NCBI GenBank assembly: GCA_002399025.1
Contig: DHCV01000021.1
Span: forward strand, 1 to 25,719
Source of the DNA: Bacteroidales bacterium UBA4893
GTDB taxonomy: Bacteria > Bacteroidota > Bacteroidia > Bacteroidales > P3
Length of the DNA: 25,719 nt
Direction: 5' to 3'
Shown here: one piece after another, positions 1-9,508 of the stretch
Numbering within the stretch: position 1 is the stretch's first letter
Layout: each line of letters begins with the position of its first letter
Notes under the pieces: generated by a model
The model's input: the letters and a program-made list of their open reading frames with translations, nothing else
Database searches by the model: none
Told to the model about the DNA's origin: nothing
Program-made: the position numbers and the translations under genes

Positions 1-1873
<1,873 letters not shown>

Positions 1874-1897
1874 CGTTAATCTCTTATATGCCCTTAA

Positions 1898-1908
1898 TGT
1901 CAAAGATC
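1898..1908 (-). promoter_or_regulatory. boxA-like antitermination element in the 23S leader
   Basis: The minus strand reads GATCTTTGACA about 25 nt before the 23S 5' end. It resembles the boxA sequence (GCTCTTTAACA in E. coli) bound by NusB/NusE in rRNA leaders and in the 16S-23S spacer. It also resembles the -7 element TAnnTTTG with one mismatch, so a promoter is the alternative reading; no clear TTTG lies 19 bp upstream. Confidence 0.5.
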
Positions 1909-1920
1909 TTTTGTTTACTT

Positions 1921-1945
1921 CAAAAGTAAACCTTGCTGGTTTACT
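1921..1945 (-). terminator. Candidate intrinsic terminator after rpmA
   Basis: On the minus strand AGTAAACC and GGTTTACT form an 8-bp stem around the loop AGCAA, followed by a short T tract (TTTT, then G). It lies about 40 nt after the rpmA stop and before the 23S gene. Its 3' arm is shared with a second perfect hairpin (GTTTACTT / AAGTAAAC, 1913-1931), so the two cannot form together. Confidence 0.5.
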
Positions 1946-1983
1946 GATTTAACTCAATAAACCATATCATTTAAAAATTATTG

Positions 1984-2241
1984 TTATGCTATTGGATTAA
2001 CAGATACATAGGATCTGTTATTCTTACGTTTTCTAAATTCAACAACTCCATCAACTAATGCAAATAGTGTATGATCTTTCCCTATTCCAACATTATTTCC
2101 TGGATTGTGAACGGTTCCTCTTTGGCGTACTATTATGTTTCCTGCAATGCAAGATTGACCTCCAAATATTTTAACACCTAAACGTTTGCTTTGCGATTCG
2201 CGTCCGTTATTTGAACTACCAACACCTTTCTTGTGAGCCAT
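1984..2241 (-). CDS. rpmA: 50S ribosomal protein L27
   Basis: An 85-residue protein with the L27 N-terminus (MAHKKGVGSSNNGRESQSKR) followed by LGVKIFGGQ and the conserved IIVRQRGT...PGNNVGIGKDHTLFAL block. L27 sits at the peptidyl-transferase centre of the large subunit, with its N-terminal tail reaching toward the tRNA ends. There is no Firmicutes-type N-terminal extension that would need cleavage by Prp. It is 42 bp downstream of rplU, the usual bacterial pair, and presumably shares the rplU promoter. Unusually, the next gene on the same strand is 23S rRNA, about 110 bp after the stop. Length and start are typical of the family. Confidence 0.97.
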   Translation of the reverse strand: MAHKKGVGSSNNGRESQSKRLGVKIFGGQSCIAGNIIVRQRGTVHNPGNNVGIGKDHTLFALVDGVVEFRKRKNNRSYVSVNPIA

Positions 2242-2283
2242 AATATTCTTTCTTTAAACTGTGAATAACTAATAAAAACACTA

Positions 2284-2592
2284 CTACAAAATTTCAGTAA
2301 CCTGAATTTGTGATAAATATTGACGATGACCATTCATCTTTTGGTAACCTTTTCTTCTTTTTTTCTTAAAAACAAGAACCTTATCTCCTTTTAAGTGTTT
2401 TAAGACGGTTGCCTTAACTGATGAGCCTTCAATTGTTGGAGCACCAACGGTGATTGCACCATCAGCCTCTTTTAGCATCACGGTGTCAAATGACATTTCT
2501 GCTCCTTCATCTGCTTGAAGACGATGAACAAAAAGCTTTTGATCTTTTTGAACCTTGAATTGCTGTCCTGCGATTTCTACTATTGCGTACAT
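2284..2592 (-). CDS. rplU: 50S ribosomal protein L21
   Basis: A 102-residue protein recognised as L21 from its start (MYAIVEIAGQQFKVQKDQKL) and the C-terminal signature KKRRKGYQKMNGHRQYLSQIQV. L21 binds 23S rRNA and is an early assembly protein of the 50S subunit. Length matches the family (about 103 residues). It is the first gene of an rplU-rpmA operon, with a clear Bacteroidota promoter 40-70 bp upstream. The leader between promoter and start is short and shows no obvious regulatory structure. The 42-bp gap to rpmA is typical. Nothing in the protein is unusual. Confidence 0.97.
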   Translation of the reverse strand: MYAIVEIAGQQFKVQKDQKLFVHRLQADEGAEMSFDTVMLKEADGAITVGAPTIEGSSVKATVLKHLKGDKVLVFKKKRRKGYQKMNGHRQYLSQIQVTEIL

Positions 2593-2631
2593 TACTCGTA
2601 TTTTTATGTTTTTCCCTCTTTATTGGGGGTG

Positions 2632-2662
2632 CAAAGATACAAATGTTTTATTTACTACCAAA
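2632..2662 (-). promoter_or_regulatory. Bacteroidota-type promoter of rplU-rpmA
   Basis: On the minus strand a -33 box TTTG (2659-2662) is separated by 19 bp from the -7 box TATCTTTG (2632-2639), followed by CA. Spacing and both boxes match the Bacteroidota primary-sigma consensus. The -33 box continues as TTTGGTAGTAA, also seen in front of the tRNA-Glu/rpsT unit. Confidence 0.75.
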
Positions 2663-2858
2663 AAAACTTGAGAAAATTTTCACTTTTCTGAGGAAAAGTT
2701 ATTCTGTAGGCATTAGGTATATAATTAAAATGAAGAAAGAATAAAATTAATTCAGAAAATAGTTATCTTTTATTTGACTTAAATACTTTCTAATCGCAAA
2801 AATAGTTCAATGAAATACTTTTTTCATAAGGTTTTCAAGAAACTAATAATATATTTAT

Positions 2859-2866
2859 TATTTTTG
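2859..2866 (+). promoter_or_regulatory. Possible -7 box for the histidine kinase gene
   Basis: TATTTTTG fits TAnnTTTG, but no TTTG lies 19 bp upstream, and a start about 7 nt downstream would leave only a short leader before the GTG at 2886. The rest of the 2593-2885 gap shows only AT-rich sequence besides the rplU promoter. Confidence 0.25.
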
Positions 2867-2885
2867 CTGAAAATAACCGATTAGT

Positions 2886-5800
2886 GTGCCATTAAATATT
2901 AAATACATATCTAAAAAGAAATTATTATTGTTTTTGATAACATTAATGGTTACTCTATTTGCCGTCTTAAGTCTTCTTGAGCTTAAAAATCATTCTTCTA
3001 ATGCAATTTCAAATAAAATCCAAACAAAACTAAATGATGAGTTTAAAGAACTCAAGTCTAATGGAGATAGGTTTATTTATTATAAAAATAATCTAATTAC
3101 ATGGACAAATAACGACATCAATCTTCCTAAGGTTTTATCTACAAATCTATATAGTAACTTCATGAGATTATCAAATGGTTTTTATGTTCTTAATCATGAA
3201 AAGAAAAATGATTCGGTTATAATATATGTATCTCTTATCAAAAAGGATTACTCGCTAAATAATAGCTATTTACGAAATGACTTTAATCCCAAGTTTAAAC
3301 TTAAGGAAAGCTCCGACATTAATATTACTTTTAATAAAACTAATTATCCTATTGAACTATATGGAAAAACTATTTTTTATTTGGATTTTTCTAAATACAC
3401 ACATCATTCAAATTCATTGCTAAGCTATATTTTATCCTTTCTTTACCTATCAATTATTTTCTTTGTTGCAAAATTAATATTGGTAATAGTTAATCCAAAC
3501 AGAAAATTTTTTAGATGGTTAATAGTTCTAAGTATATATATTATTTTCTTTGTTATTCTAAGACTATTGGATGCTTATTCATTAATCTGTAATATTGATT
3601 TTTCTAAATCATACGCATTTGTTAGTGAGCTCGAATTTAATGTATTGGAAATATTTACATTTCAAATTTTAATATATTTTCTTCTTACAAATCATAGTTT
3701 TAGCTTTAAAAAAGATAGAGCAAAGCTTTTAGTTCAATTGCTCTTAATACCGATATCTTGGGGTTATTATTACTTTATTGAGTTTTTACTTAATGGATAT
3801 AATAGAATTATTTCTTTAGCAGATATAATAAACATTAATGGTCAAGTCATAATACTCCTTCTTCAACTAATATTGAGTGCTTATACATTATATGTAATCA
3901 CAAAAAATATTCTATCACAAACCTTTAACTCATCTAAAATTTTTAAGTTTTCATACATTAGTCTAATTATATGTTCAGTTCTTTCACCATTATTTTTATT
4001 TAATAAGCTATCAATCATCTCATTAATATCAATCACATTAATTTCCTTCATATTTTTCCTATCTGTTTCAAAAGAAGGAATTACAAAAAGAAAACTTTCT
4101 CCAATACTATATTATGTCCTAATTCTGATTATCTTTTCAATACTTAATGGGATTATTATTTATTCTTATAATTCTCAAAAAGAAAGAGATTTTTTAGAAA
4201 AAGCACTAATTAATATTTCAAGAAGTGAGGATAAAGAGGCTGAGGCGATATTACTTAGGATTGACAAGAATATAAGTTGTGATAAAGAGATTAATGATAA
4301 TAAGAGTAAAAAAACTAATAAGGAAATTGAGCAGTACATTAGTGATAAATATTTACAAGAACTTAATAAGACATATAACTCTGATGTAATAGTTTGCTAT
4401 TCTGATGAAGCTTTATTTATTCCTCCATTAGAAAGATATATTAATAGTAAGGAATATTTTAAAACAAGAATTCAAGAGTCGAGATTGGTTGTGAATAGTA
4501 AGTCAATATTTAGAGAAAGTACGGATTTAACTGAGAGGGCATATATAGGATATTTTGAGACTATTCATAATAAGAAAACAAGATTAATTTTTATTGACTG
4601 TATTGAAAAGAAAGCATCAAAGGAGATGGGGTATCCTGACTTGCTAATCAATGATAGGGTTAAGGAAAAATCTACCCAAATAGACCTGGATAACTATGGA
4701 GTATATCAACATAATAACTTAGTTGTTCAGTTTGGAGATTATAATTATTCAATGAAGTTGGATTATAGTCCAAATAATTGGTATAAGGAAAATGGATATC
4801 TACATTATGTTGTAAATAATTTGAGAAATAACACTATTTGGGTTGGGAGCATTAAGCAACAGACGCTTTTCGATAAGCTGTCAATCCCTTCATATCTTTT
4901 CTTACTCTCATCATTTATAATACTACTGGTTATTTTTATTTCCAATCCTAAAAGATTTTTATCATTTGGTGGCTTTAATTTAAGTTATAGTTTGCAAGTT
5001 ACTCTAATAAGTATTTTCTTAGTATCATTTATAGTTTTTGGAAGCATTGCCATTAAGTACTTTAATCAACTCAACGATAAAACCAATAAGGATATTTTGA
5101 TTGAGAAAACACAATCAATAAGCTATGAAATTAAGGATATATTTGAAAATCCAAAACAGAGTCAAGAAGACATTTATTATGAATTGGTTAACTTATCCAA
5201 TACTTTTCTAACTGATATTAATCTTTATGATACTAAAGGATTTCTTATCAATACTTCACGTCCAACAATCTTTTCTCAGGGAATTATAAGCAAATACATC
5301 AATAATGATGCACTAAAGCAACTAAGAACAAACACCAGTCCACTAATTTATCAGAAAGAGAGAATAGGTAATAGGGATTACTATGCATCCTATATGAGCA
5401 TAGTTGATAAAAATCATGAAGAAATAGGCTATCTACATATTCCGTATATTATTAAGCAGAAGAACCTCGAAGATAAGATATTAGACTTCGTTTCTGCATT
5501 TATTAACATATATATTTTATGGATAACTCTTGCATTGATTATCTCAATTCTTCTTTCCAATTTCATAACTCAACCTCTTAGGCAATTGAAAGAAAAGCTT
5601 CGTTTAGTTAAGTTAGATACGCAAAATGAGAAAATTCAATGGTCAAGAAAGGATGAACTTGGGAATTTAATTCTCTCGTATAACTCTATGATTGATAAAT
5701 TGGATGAGAGCGCTAAACTTTTGTTGAAGAAAGAAAGAGAAGGAGCTTGGAGAGAGATGGCAAGGCAGGTGGCTCATGATATTAAGAACCCATTAACTCC

Positions 5801-6410
5801 AATGAAACTTTCCATCCAACAACTCCAAAGATTACAATCAACTGACATTGTTAAGTTTCACAAACTATTCCAAGAGGTTACTCCTGCATTGATTGAGCAA
5901 ATTAATACCCTTGCTGAGATTGCCTCTGAGTTTTCAGATTATGCTAAAGATAAGATTAACAAAGGAGAGATTACAAATATAGATGAATGTTTAAGGACAA
6001 CCATTAATATATTTGAAAATCAAGATAATATTAAGATAAAATATTCAAATCCTTATGGAAACTCAATCCATGTTATTGGAGACAAACAGCAATACATTAG
6101 GATATTTAATAATCTAATTAAGAACTCTATTCAAGCTCTTTCTAACAAAGAAGATGGTTTAATTCAAATAGAGGTAGCGGAAGAAGAAAACAATTGTAAG
6201 ATCTCAATCAAGGATAACGGAATAGGGATTAAGCCCGAGAATATTGATAAGGTTTTTTCTACTCAATTTACTACTAAAACTGATGGTAGTGGGCTTGGAC
6301 TTTCAATTGTAAAAAGTATAATTGAAATGAACGGAGGAGAAATTGATTTTGTTTCTCAAGAAAATAAGGGAACAATTTTTTACGTTTACATACCTGTTTG
6401 GAAACAATAA
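2886..6410 (+). CDS. Large multi-pass sensor histidine kinase (NtrY-like core)
   Basis: A 1174-residue membrane kinase. Seen: one N-terminal membrane segment (about 10-30), a short extracytoplasmic part, a cluster of about eight membrane segments (about 175-427), a soluble region (428-664), two membrane segments (666-690, 704-727), a second extracytoplasmic region (728-867), a membrane segment (868-893), HAMP (about 894-945), HisKA with the phospho-acceptor in VAHDIKNPLTP (His964), and an ATPase domain with N box NNLIKNSIQAL (around 1076), G1 DNGIGI (1110-1114) and G2 GSGLGLSIV. The HDIKNPLTP H-box is typical of NtrY-type kinases. The start is GTG: an in-frame stop lies at 2874 and the next ATG (codon 21) would cut the first membrane helix. 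No response regulator is adjacent, so the partner is unknown. The ligand cannot be read from sequence. Confidence 0.9.
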   Translation: MPLNIKYISKKKLLLFLITLMVTLFAVLSLLELKNHSSNAISNKIQTKLNDEFKELKSNGDRFIYYKNNLITWTNNDINLPKVLSTNLYSNFMRLSNGFYVLNHEKKNDSVIIYVSLIKKDYSLNNSYLRNDFNPKFKLKESSDINITFNKTNYPIELYGKTIFYLDFSKYTHHSNSLLSYILSFLYLSIIFFVAKLILVIVNPNRKFFRWLIVLSIYIIFFVILRLLDAYSLICNIDFSKSYAFVSELEFNVLEIFTFQILIYFLLTNHSFSFKKDRAKLLVQLLLIPISWGYYYFIEFLLNGYNRIISLADIININGQVIILLLQLILSAYTLYVITKNILSQTFNSSKIFKFSYISLIICSVLSPLFLFNKLSIISLISITLISFIFFLSVSKEGITKRKLSPILYYVLILIIFSILNGIIIYSYNSQKERDFLEKALINISRSEDKEAEAILLRIDKNISCDKEINDNKSKKTNKEIEQYISDKYLQELNKTYNSDVIVCYSDEALFIPPLERYINSKEYFKTRIQESRLVVNSKSIFRESTDLTERAYIGYFETIHNKKTRLIFIDCIEKKASKEMGYPDLLINDRVKEKSTQIDLDNYGVYQHNNLVVQFGDYNYSMKLDYSPNNWYKENGYLHYVVNNLRNNTIWVGSIKQQTLFDKLSIPSYLFLLSSFIILLVIFISNPKRFLSFGGFNLSYSLQVTLISIFLVSFIVFGSIAIKYFNQLNDKTNKDILIEKTQSISYEIKDIFENPKQSQEDIYYELVNLSNTFLTDINLYDTKGFLINTSRPTIFSQGIISKYINNDALKQLRTNTSPLIYQKERIGNRDYYASYMSIVDKNHEEIGYLHIPYIIKQKNLEDKILDFVSAFINIYILWITLALIISILLSNFITQPLRQLKEKLRLVKLDTQNEKIQWSRKDELGNLILSYNSMIDKLDESAKLLLKKEREGAWREMARQVAHDIKNPLTPMKLSIQQLQRLQSTDIVKFHKLFQEVTPALIEQINTLAEIASEFSDYAKDKINKGEITNIDECLRTTINIFENQDNIKIKYSNPYGNSIHVIGDKQQYIRIFNNLIKNSIQALSNKEDGLIQIEVAEEENNCKISIKDNGIGIKPENIDKVFSTQFTTKTDGSGLGLSIVKSIIEMNGGEIDFVSQENKGTIFYVYIPVWKQ

Positions 6411-6456
6411 TTGAATTAAAACGTAATTAATTATTAGGAATATACAAAAAATATTG

Positions 6457-6464
6457 TATTTTTG
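6457..6464 (+). promoter_or_regulatory. Probable -7 box for the PorE-like gene
   Basis: TATTTTTG matches TAnnTTTG and lies 19-43 bp before the two possible start codons. The -33 position reads TTAG rather than TTTG with the right 19-bp gap, so the match is partial. Confidence 0.4.
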
Positions 6465-6482
6465 TAGGTTGATAATAAATTT

Positions 6483-9152
6483 ATGAAGATAAATAATAGT
6501 AGATATATGAAGTTCAAGAATGTTTTTATTGTTTTAACACTAATTTGTTTAAGTTTTGGAGCCTTTGCTCAAAAACAAAGTTTGACAGAAAAAGCTGATG
6601 AGGCTTTCTTTGCAAAACAATACACAATTGCTGCTGACCTCTATAAAGAAGCCTATGCTGATGTTAAGCTTAATCGTCAGGAAAGAGATAGAATTCTATT
6701 TCAACAAGCAGAATGCTATAGATATATGGATGATAAGGTTCAAGCAATCAAAACATACCAACGTCTCGTTAAGGCAAGATATTACAAAACTCAACCCAAG
6801 ATATTTCTTCACATGGCAGACTTTCAACGCTTTAGAGGAGAATGGGATGATGCTGAATATAACTATAAGGAATATTTGAAATTAGTGCCAAACGATGAAT
6901 TAGCGAAAAGAAGACTTTCATCAATTGCATTGGCTAAAGAATGGATGCAACACCCAACCAAACATCAAATAAAGAACGAAAAGGATATTAATACTGAATG
7001 GAACGAATGGGCTCCAAAATTTGTTTCTGCAGACAATTATGATGAAATTATTTTCACTTCCTCTCGCTTATTGGATGAGTATTCTGAAAAAGATGCATGG
7101 ACAGGTGAATTTTTATCAAACATATATACTGCTCAAAAGCTAAAATCAGGAGAACTTGGAGAAGCAACCTATTTCAACGAAGTTGAAGTTAATACTGATG
7201 AGGCAAATGAGGGAGAATTAGTCATAGTTAGTAGAGGAAAGCGTAAAAACTACTATTTCTCAAGATGTAATATATTGGATAATAAAGATGTGAATTGTGC
7301 TATATATAGCCTTCCAATTGAACCAGCAAAAGGAAAAGGGAAGAAAGGGGGTTCTACAAAAAGAACTAATCAGAAAGGCTCAACCAGCGCTGCTGCTAAC
7401 AAAAATGCAACAAATAATTCAGAAGAGGATGATTCACAATTCAGAAAACTTGACTTAGGAGACACTGCCTTCAATTATCTTCATCCTGCAATATCTTCAG
7501 ATGAACTAACATTATATTTCTCTTCAAACCGTCCTGGTGGACAAGGTGACTATGACCTTTGGAAAGCAACAAGAGAGAACATAAATGAACCTTTTTCTAA
7601 CATAACTAACTTAGGCAGACACATAAACTCCGAAGGAAAAGAACAATTCCCTTATTTAAGAACTGACACTCGTTTGTATTATTCATCTGATGGATTGGCT
7701 GGATTGGGAGGCTATGACCTTTTCTATTCAGAATACCAAAACGATGATTGGACAGATCCGGTTAATCTAAAATTCCCAATAAACACACAATTCGATGAGA
7801 TTGGAATTATATTTATTCCTAATGAAGACGAATCGGAAGCTGCAGTAGAATCAGGTTATATTTCTTCAAACCGTCAAGGAGGAGTTGGAGGAGATGATAT
7901 ATACTCATTCTATAGAGCTCCAATGTTGTTTACACTCAAGGGAAAGGTTAGAGATGACAAGTCTATGCAGTTGATTGAGGGTGCAAAAGTAAAAATACTT
8001 GGCTCAGACAAAACCATTCAAGAAACAAGAACTGACCGAAATGGACAATATGAGTTTACTGATGAGCAAATCAAGCACAATGTTAAATATACTATTCAAG
8101 TATCACAAGTTGATTACATGAATGAAGAAGCAGTAGAATCAACCATTGGTCTAACTACTAACAAAGATATCGTTCGTGACTTTGTTTTAAAACCAATAGC
8201 TAAAGACCCTGTTGTTCTTCCAGAAATACGTTACGATTTAGCAAAATGGGACTTAAAAGACCAATACTTAGACTCATTATCAGATCTTTTGGTAGTGTTG
8301 GTAAATAATCCAAGCTATGTTATAGAACTGCGTTCACACACAGATATAAGACCATTCCCACAATTAACCAACGATACTCTTTCACAACGAAGAGCAGAGG
8401 CGGTGGTTGATTTCTTGTTTGCAAGAGGAATTGATAGAGAACGACTAATCCCTAAAGGCTATGGTGATAGAATACCAAGAACATTGACTGCAGATACAAA
8501 ATCAGAATTTAATGGTAGAACGTATCTCTTCCCTAAAGGAGTAACTCTTACTGAAGCCTATATAAATTCATTAAAGACCGTTGGCGAAAAGGAAGCTGCA
8601 CATCAACTAAATCGCCGTTCAGAATTTAGAGTTGTTAGAACAGACTATGTTCCAGCCGAATATTTAGACTCACTCGAAGATCTTGCACAAAATAAACCAA
8701 TAGTTGATATGGTCAAAGGAAACAAACCTACACCAATTACAACTGTTCCAATTATATACACCGACAACAATATTAAGCTAACAATGATAGACGGAGACAA
8801 GTCAATGCTTTACATAATACTTAACGGAGCCAACGTACCAGCAATTTATAATGAGAGATACCGCGATGCAGCCGTTTTGGATTGGGATGTTGCAATGAAC
8901 TTCCTACTATCAGGCAGAATAACAAAGGATGACTTCAAGGACAAAGACAAAGCCTTTGATGCAGAAGGAAACATATTGGACGAGTCGATATTGATTTTCA
9001 AAACAGCCTATATTGGCAAACACTATGCTGACAAATATGAAGTTTTGGTTAAGAAAGGGATGACCGACAAAATGATAGTAAATAAGAATGGCATTTCTAA
9101 CTTCGGACGCTTCAAATTAGACAAAGCCAAAGGTGAACTAATATTTGATTAG
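6483..9152 (+). CDS. PorE-like outer-membrane-associated protein: TPR, PD40 propeller, CarboxypepD-reg, OmpA domain and extra C-terminal domain
   Basis: An 889-residue secreted protein. Order: signal peptide ending at about GAFAQ, TPR-like helices (about 30-160), a PD40/WD40-like propeller (about 180-475; blades with LYFSSNRPGGQGDYDLW, LYYSSDGLAGLGGYDLF and GYISSNRQGGVGGDDIY) interrupted by a Lys/Gly/Ser/Asn-rich linker (about 280-320), a carboxypeptidase-regulatory-like domain (about 480-570), and an OmpA peptidoglycan-binding domain (about 577-722; SHTD, LSQRRAEAVVDFL, NRRSEF). This order is that of P. gingivalis PorE, which ties the type IX secretion machinery to peptidoglycan; the role here is inferred. 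An added C-terminal domain (757-889) has a retropepsin-like outline without a DTG motif. The start may be the second Met (6507), which gives a more usual signal peptide. A strong terminator follows at 9173. Confidence 0.88.
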   Translation: MKINNSRYMKFKNVFIVLTLICLSFGAFAQKQSLTEKADEAFFAKQYTIAADLYKEAYADVKLNRQERDRILFQQAECYRYMDDKVQAIKTYQRLVKARYYKTQPKIFLHMADFQRFRGEWDDAEYNYKEYLKLVPNDELAKRRLSSIALAKEWMQHPTKHQIKNEKDINTEWNEWAPKFVSADNYDEIIFTSSRLLDEYSEKDAWTGEFLSNIYTAQKLKSGELGEATYFNEVEVNTDEANEGELVIVSRGKRKNYYFSRCNILDNKDVNCAIYSLPIEPAKGKGKKGGSTKRTNQKGSTSAAANKNATNNSEEDDSQFRKLDLGDTAFNYLHPAISSDELTLYFSSNRPGGQGDYDLWKATRENINEPFSNITNLGRHINSEGKEQFPYLRTDTRLYYSSDGLAGLGGYDLFYSEYQNDDWTDPVNLKFPINTQFDEIGIIFIPNEDESEAAVESGYISSNRQGGVGGDDIYSFYRAPMLFTLKGKVRDDKSMQLIEGAKVKILGSDKTIQETRTDRNGQYEFTDEQIKHNVKYTIQVSQVDYMNEEAVESTIGLTTNKDIVRDFVLKPIAKDPVVLPEIRYDLAKWDLKDQYLDSLSDLLVVLVNNPSYVIELRSHTDIRPFPQLTNDTLSQRRAEAVVDFLFARGIDRERLIPKGYGDRIPRTLTADTKSEFNGRTYLFPKGVTLTEAYINSLKTVGEKEAAHQLNRRSEFRVVRTDYVPAEYLDSLEDLAQNKPIVDMVKGNKPTPITTVPIIYTDNNIKLTMIDGDKSMLYIILNGANVPAIYNERYRDAAVLDWDVAMNFLLSGRITKDDFKDKDKAFDAEGNILDESILIFKTAYIGKHYADKYEVLVKKGMTDKMIVNKNGISNFGRFKLDKAKGELIFD

Positions 9153-9172
9153 AACCACTTCAAAGAACATAC

Positions 9173-9206
9173 AAAGGCAGTACTCAACAGGGTATTGCCT
9201 TTTTTT
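9173..9206 (+). terminator. Intrinsic terminator of the PorE-like gene
   Basis: AAAGGCAGTAC and GTATTGCCTTT pair (one G-T pair) around an 8-nt loop, followed by a run of T, 21 bp after the stop codon. A textbook rho-independent terminator. Confidence 0.85.
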
Positions 9207-9217
9207 ATATCGCAAAA

Positions 9218-9322
9218 ATAAAACCTCGTTTCAGTAAATTAAAACGAAGAGTTAGCAAATTAAAACGAAGAGTTAGTAAATTAAAACTTCGTTTCAGTAA
9301 AATAGAATAAGGAGTTAGAAAA
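9218..9322. repeat. Five tandem 21-bp units in the convergent gap
   Basis: Units start at 9218, 9239, 9260, 9281 and 9302, exactly 21 bp apart. The ends are conserved (TTAAAAC at the left, AGTAAA at the right; the last unit is degenerate). The middle comes in two forms: GAAGAGTTAG in units 2 and 3, and TTCGTTTCAG in units 1 and 4. AACGAAG in the first form is the exact reverse complement of CTTCGTT in the second, so neighbouring units could pair. The array follows the PorE-like terminator directly and lies between two convergent genes. Confidence 0.85.
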
Positions 9323-9341
9323 AAAGTCATCATAATGAAAA

Positions 9342-9420
9342 ATAAGTCCTTCATATATAAAAATATAAGGGACATATTCAGAAATATAAGGGACTTATTT
9401 CAAAATATAAGGGACTTATT
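9342..9420. repeat. Second 21-bp repeat set with one inverted unit
   Basis: ATAAGGGACTTAT-type cores (ATAAG, GGA, CTTAT: an odd palindrome) start at 9365, 9386 and 9407, exactly 21 bp apart. The copy at 9342 (ATAAGTCCTTCAT) is the same core in the opposite orientation with two differences. A more degenerate inverted copy may lie near 9322. The remaining sequence to 9508 shows only a weak possible copy near 9450 and no gene I would support. Confidence 0.8.
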
Positions 9421-9508
9421 TTTCATTATGATTGATGTTTTTTTGAATACAAGTCTTTTATCCTATAAAAGGGGTTGGAAAGCTCTAATTTTTGACTTTG
9501 TTTCCTTT

